Positions 7,745-10,009 of a DNA stretch of 10,009 nt are shown one piece after another (within the stretch, counting starts at the first letter, position 1; every line of letters begins with the position of its first letter). The notes under the pieces are model-generated. The model was not told the DNA's origin. It worked only from the letters and a program-made list of their open reading frames with translations, and ran no database searches. The DNA is taken from NCBI GenBank assembly GCA_003644265.1, contig QNBX01000159.1:1-10009 (forward strand). The letters run 5' to 3'. The translations under genes and the position numbers were made by a program. The stretch comes from Planctomycetota bacterium. Its GTDB lineage: Bacteria; Planctomycetota; B15-G4.

Positions 7745-9172
7745 TCAGCCGTCGAAGTACATGTCGAACTCAAGCGGGTGCGGTCGCGTCTTCAGCGGCA
7801 GCACCTCGTTGGTCCACTTGGTCTCGATGTAGGTCTCGATGAAGTCCGCGTCGAACACGTCGCCGCGCAGCAGGAACTCGTGGTCGTTCTTGAGGGCCTC
7901 GAGCGCCTGCTCCAGGCTGGTGGGCGCATCCCGCACCTGCGCCAGCTCTTCGGGCGGCAGGTCGTAGATGTTCTTGTCGAGCGGCTCGCCCGGGTCGATG
8001 CGGTTCTGGATGCCGTCGATGCAGGCCATGGCCATGGCGGAGAACGCCAGGTAGCCCGTGGCCATGGGGTCGGGGCAACGGAACTCGAAGCGCTTGGCCT
8101 CCGGCGCGCTGCTGAACATCGGGATGCGGATGGCCGCGCTGCGGTTGCCGCTGGAGTAGGCCAGCTTGACGGGAGCCTCGAAGTGCGGCACCAGGCGCTT
8201 GTAGGAGATGGTGGCCGGGTTGGTGAACGCGATCACCGCGTCGGCGTGGCGCAGCAGGCCGCCGATGGCCCAGCGACCGATGTCCGAGAGTCCAGCGTAA
8301 CCGTCGCCGGCAAACAGGTTCTTGCCGCCCTTCCAGAACGACATGTGCACGTGCATGCCAGAGCCGTTGTCGCCGAAGATCGGCTTGGGCATGAAGGTGG
8401 CCGTCTTGCCGGCGCGCACCGCGCAGTTCTTGACGATGTACTTGAACCACTGCAGCTTGTCGCCCATGGCGAGCAGCGAGTCGTAGCGCATGTCGATCTC
8501 GCCCTGACCCGCGGTGGCCACCTCGTGGTGGCTGCGCTCGACCGTGATGCCCACCGTCTCCATGACCATGGCCATCTCGCTGCGCAGGTCCTGGAGTTGG
8601 TCGATGGGCGGTACGGGGATGTAGCCGCCCTTGGCCTTGGGGCGGTAGCCGGTATTGGGGCCGCCCTCACCGCTCTCCCACCAGCCACCCTCGGACTCGA
8701 TGCGGTAGAACGAACCCTGGGCGTTGTTTTCCCAGTGCACCGAGTCGAACACGAAGAACTCGGCCTCGGGGCCCACGTAGATGGTGTCGCCGATGCCGGC
8801 CGCCTGGATGTACTGCTCGACGCGACGGGCCACGCCGCGCGGATCCCGGCTGTACTCGTCCTTGGTGATGGGATCGACCACGTTGCCCACCAGCACCAGC
8901 GTGGGCTGCTCGTAGAACGGGTCGACCTGGGCGGTGGAGGCGTCGGGCACCACCAGCATGTCGCTCTCGTCGATGCTCTTCCAACCGCGGATGGAGCTGC
9001 CGTCGAAGCCGAAGCCGTCGCGGAACGACGCCTCGCTCACCTGGTGATGCGGCACCGTGAAGTGCTGCCACTGACCGAACAGGTCGCAGAAACGGATGTC
9101 GACGAGACGGATGGCGTCTTCGCCGAGCATGTCGACCACATCCTTTGGGGTCAGGACACGATTCTCAGACAC
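7745..9172 (-). CDS. glnA: Glutamine synthetase type I-beta
   Basis: The 475-residue protein makes glutamine from glutamate, ammonia and ATP in the cytoplasm as a dodecamer, the main entry of ammonia into metabolism. Visible family motifs are the DGSS loop (Asp57, equivalent to Asp50), GPEAEFFVFD with metal-binding Glu136 and Glu138, KPIFGDNGSGMHVHMS with His274/His276, the NPATISYKRLVP loop, NRSAAIRIP, and RFEFRCPDP. The extra segment around 155-190 and Tyr403 in KNIYDLPPEE, equivalent to the adenylylated Tyr397, place it in the adenylylation-regulated I-beta class. The length fits (469 in E. coli). The start is GTG (9172-9170), supported by a GAAAGGAAAG purine tract at 9179-9188 about 9 bases upstream. 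It is the second gene of a glnB-glnA pair with a 116-base gap. No glnE or glnD lies in the window. Confidence 0.97.
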   Translation of the reverse strand: MSENRVLTPKDVVDMLGEDAIRLVDIRFCDLFGQWQHFTVPHHQVSEASFRDGFGFDGSSIRGWKSIDESDMLVVPDASTAQVDPFYEQPTLVLVGNVVDPITKDEYSRDPRGVARRVEQYIQAAGIGDTIYVGPEAEFFVFDSVHWENNAQGSFYRIESEGGWWESGEGGPNTGYRPKAKGGYIPVPPIDQLQDLRSEMAMVMETVGITVERSHHEVATAGQGEIDMRYDSLLAMGDKLQWFKYIVKNCAVRAGKTATFMPKPIFGDNGSGMHVHMSFWKGGKNLFAGDGYAGLSDIGRWAIGGLLRHADAVIAFTNPATISYKRLVPHFEAPVKLAYSSGNRSAAIRIPMFSSAPEAKRFEFRCPDPMATGYLAFSAMAMACIDGIQNRIDPGEPLDKNIYDLPPEELAQVRDAPTSLEQALEALKNDHEFLLRGDVFDADFIETYIETKWTNEVLPLKTRPHPLEFDMYFDG

Positions 9173-9288
9173 GGGCTGCTTTCCTTTCGAAGGAGGTCAA
9201 GTCGCACGCCCGAGGGGCGAGCTGGAGTGCTTCGGGATGGGTTGTTGGTGCCGCGGGCACGGGAACGCCGCGGGAGTCGATGGCGTCA
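9173..9288 (-). other. glnB-glnA intergenic leader with two short hairpins
   Basis: The 116-base spacer holds the glnA ribosome site (9179-9188) and two small inverted repeats. GTGCC/GGCAC (9248-9260, 3-base loop) and CGCCC/GGGCG (9207-9219, 3-base loop) would form compact hairpins in the minus-strand transcript. They could be RNA processing or partial termination points between glnB and glnA. No sigma-70 or sigma-54 promoter is clear here. Confidence 0.35.
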
Positions 9289-9597
9289 TCAGATGGCCTC
9301 CGGGCCGGTCTCGCCGGTGCGGATGCGCACGACCTCGTCAAGGCACCAGGTGAAGACCCGACCGCGCTCGCCGCCGCTCTGCTCGATGGCGTGGACCGCG
9401 GCCTCGACGAAGTCATCGTTGACGCCGACCTCGATGCGCACCATCGGTTCGGGTGACACGTCCGCCAGCGCCATGCCCGCCATGTCGGAGACGCCATGCA
9501 CCTCGCTCACCGTCATGCGGAAGATCTCCGCCTCAGCCAGCAGGGTGGTCACCGCTGCGAGCCGTTCGGGCGCGATGATGGCCTGGACCATCCTCAT
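9289..9597 (-). CDS. glnB: Divergent PII-family protein with shortened T-loop and B-loop
   Basis: The 102-residue protein is clearly PII-like. It starts MRMVQAIIAPERL, has the VSEVHG strand, VRIEVGVNDDFVEAAVHAI, and ends VRIRTGETGPEAI. Classical PII trimers sense ATP/ADP and 2-oxoglutarate and bind partners such as the GlnE adenylyltransferase or NtrB through the T-loop. Compared with 112-residue E. coli GlnB recalled from memory, the T-loop is about 6 residues short: Phe36-Gly-Arg-Gln39 is replaced by VSDM, and no tyrosine stands in for Tyr51, so uridylylation is impossible. The B-loop TGKIGDGK is replaced by a segment 4 residues shorter (QSGGERGR), with Arg80 for Lys90. Arg91 and Arg93 of the C-loop (Arg101/103) are kept. 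It precedes glnA in the usual glnBA order. The ATG at 9597 fits the PII N-terminus, though no good Shine-Dalgarno is visible. Ligand binding and partners are unknown; the gene symbol reflects family and position only. Confidence 0.88.
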   Translation of the reverse strand: MRMVQAIIAPERLAAVTTLLAEAEIFRMTVSEVHGVSDMAGMALADVSPEPMVRIEVGVNDDFVEAAVHAIEQSGGERGRVFTWCLDEVVRIRTGETGPEAI

Positions 9598-9652
9598 GGG
9601 AATTCAGCCGCCGTTGCCGTGCTTCGCGGTCGGTCGGCCGGTGGATCCGCCA

Positions 9653-9676
9653 CCAGACCCCGCCCGCGAGGTCTGG
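9653..9676 (-). promoter_or_regulatory. Inverted repeat upstream of the PII gene
   Basis: CCAGACC (9653-9659) and GGTCTGG (9670-9676) form a perfect 7-bp inverted repeat with a 10-base spacer, 56-79 bases upstream of the PII start. A second, smaller repeat, GGTGG/CCACC (9640-9654), abuts it and shares two bases. It could be a dyad operator for a dimeric regulator or a leader hairpin of the glnBA transcript. The distance fits either; there is no known consensus to choose. Confidence 0.35.
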
Positions 9677-9730
9677 GACGGAAACGTAGCCGACACGGCG
9701 AGTTGGGCCCAGCCCCGAATCCGGGAGCGG

Positions 9731-9760
9731 CGTTCCGGGCCGTTCCCGGCCGTTCCGGGC
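9731..9760 (-). repeat. Three 10-bp direct repeats, CGTTCCSGGC
   Basis: CGTTCCGGGC, CGTTCCCGGC and CGTTCCGGGC follow each other without spacers; they differ at one base. The 10-bp period places each copy on about the same face of the helix, as expected for a tandem protein-binding site. They lie 134-163 bases upstream of the PII start, where an activator or bacterial enhancer-binding protein of the glnBA operon could act. The function is inferred from spacing only. Confidence 0.6.
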
Positions 9761-9775
9761 TGGCTGCGCCATTCC

Positions 9776-9869
9776 GAGCGGGCCGGGTGGCCGAGCGGGC
9801 CGAGCGGGCCGGGTGGCCGAGCGGGCCGGGTGGCCGAGCGGGCCGGGTGGCCGAGCGGGCCGGGTGGCC
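9776..9869. repeat. 17-bp tandem repeat array (five full units and one 9-bp partial)
   Basis: The unit GAGCGGGCCGGGTGGCC occurs perfectly at 9776-9792, 9802-9818, 9819-9835, 9836-9852 and 9853-9869, with a 9-base partial copy (GAGCGGGCC) at 9793-9801. A degenerate copy follows to about 9885. The 17-bp period is not a multiple of 3, which argues against coding. The units are identical, so the expansion is recent or homogenised by slippage. There are no unique spacers, so it is not a CRISPR array. Confidence 0.9.
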
Positions 9870-10009
9870 GAGTGGGCAAGCGGGCGGGGCTGGCAGGAGC
9901 GTGAGCAGCGGCAGGCAGTGACCCGCGGCAGGGGTGTGAGCAAGAGGGCTCGAAGCGTCCAGCGTGCGGCGGTCGAGGACCAGCTCTGGAAGCGTCCTGT
10001 TGTCCCGGA

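Larger units (their letters stand above)
9598..10009. other. Gene-poor stretch upstream of glnBA
   Basis: I see no convincing gene here. All open frames are GC-driven, cross the 17-bp repeat array, and give Arg/Pro/Gly-rich nonsense. The stretch probably contains the glnBA promoter, but I find no sigma-54 GG-N10-GC match of quality nor a clear -35/-10 pair on the minus strand. Three structured elements are listed separately. Positions 9870-10009 show decayed repeat remnants and nothing recognisable. Confidence 0.6.

Noticed and set aside
9190..9197. AAGGAGGT on the plus strand, a perfect Shine-Dalgarno
   Set aside because: No start codon follows at a suitable distance on the plus strand, and the region is the leader of glnA on the opposite strand.
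9598..9720. Sigma-54 promoter before the PII gene
   Set aside because: I looked for GG and GC elements separated by 10 bases on the minus strand and found no good match such as TGGCAC-N5-TTGC.
9776..9869. CRISPR array
   Set aside because: The 17-bp units are contiguous without unique spacers and no cas gene is nearby.
7703..9904. A 733-residue plus-strand open frame across glnA and glnB
   Set aside because: It is a mirror of glnA and glnB, both of which have conserved motifs on the minus strand.
9533..9943. Minus-strand open frame of 136 codons rich in PARPPGPLGH-type repeats
   Set aside because: It is produced by the non-coding 17-bp array (51 bases per 17 codons), overlaps the PII gene in another frame and has no recognisable domain.

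Overview
This is a very GC-rich, densely coded 10 kb window with strong third-position GC bias, so nearly every reading frame stays open. It looks like chromosomal DNA of a Gram-negative, heterotrophic, possibly myxobacterium-like (Myxococcota) or planctomycete-like organism. That guess rests on composition, large exported carbohydrate-active enzymes with Ala/Gly/Pro-rich linkers, and a glnB-glnA pair; no rRNA or other phylogenetic marker is present. I see no IS element, phage gene, tRNA, rRNA or CRISPR array.

Left part (1-4667): two divergent genes for exported polysaccharide-active enzymes. On the minus strand is a glycoside hydrolase family 2 enzyme. Its signal peptide and both catalytic glutamates are visible, and its C-terminus runs off the left edge. 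On the plus strand is a 934-residue PcRGLX/YetA-like protein (exo-rhamnogalacturonan lyase family) with a lipobox and a Gly-Ala-rich spacer. The best start codons of the two genes fall on the same bases, leaving no intergenic promoter space. Together they suggest uptake or breakdown of a plant- or algal-type heteropolysaccharide, possibly pectic, but the substrate is inferred.

Middle part (4731-7639): an unrecognised single-pass membrane protein whose stop codon overlaps by 4 bases (GTGA) the GTG start of a complete P1B-type heavy-metal ATPase. The ATPase carries all Cu(I)-type signatures (GMSCAAC, CPC, DKTGTLT, YN, MSASS). The pair is probably translationally coupled, which links the unknown protein to copper export or to copper delivery to an envelope enzyme.

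Right part (7745-9597, minus strand): glnB followed by glnA. GlnA is an ordinary type I-beta glutamine synthetase with its adenylylation tyrosine. The GlnB protein is not ordinary. It keeps the PII core and the C-terminal RIRTGE motif, but the T-loop is about 6 residues short and lacks Gln39 and Tyr51, and the B-loop is about 4 residues short. This is the most interesting object in the window.

Right edge (9598-10009): about 410 bases with no convincing gene. It holds a 7-bp hairpin, three exact-length 10-bp direct repeats, and a 94-bp array of a 17-bp tandem repeat, all upstream of the glnBA operon.
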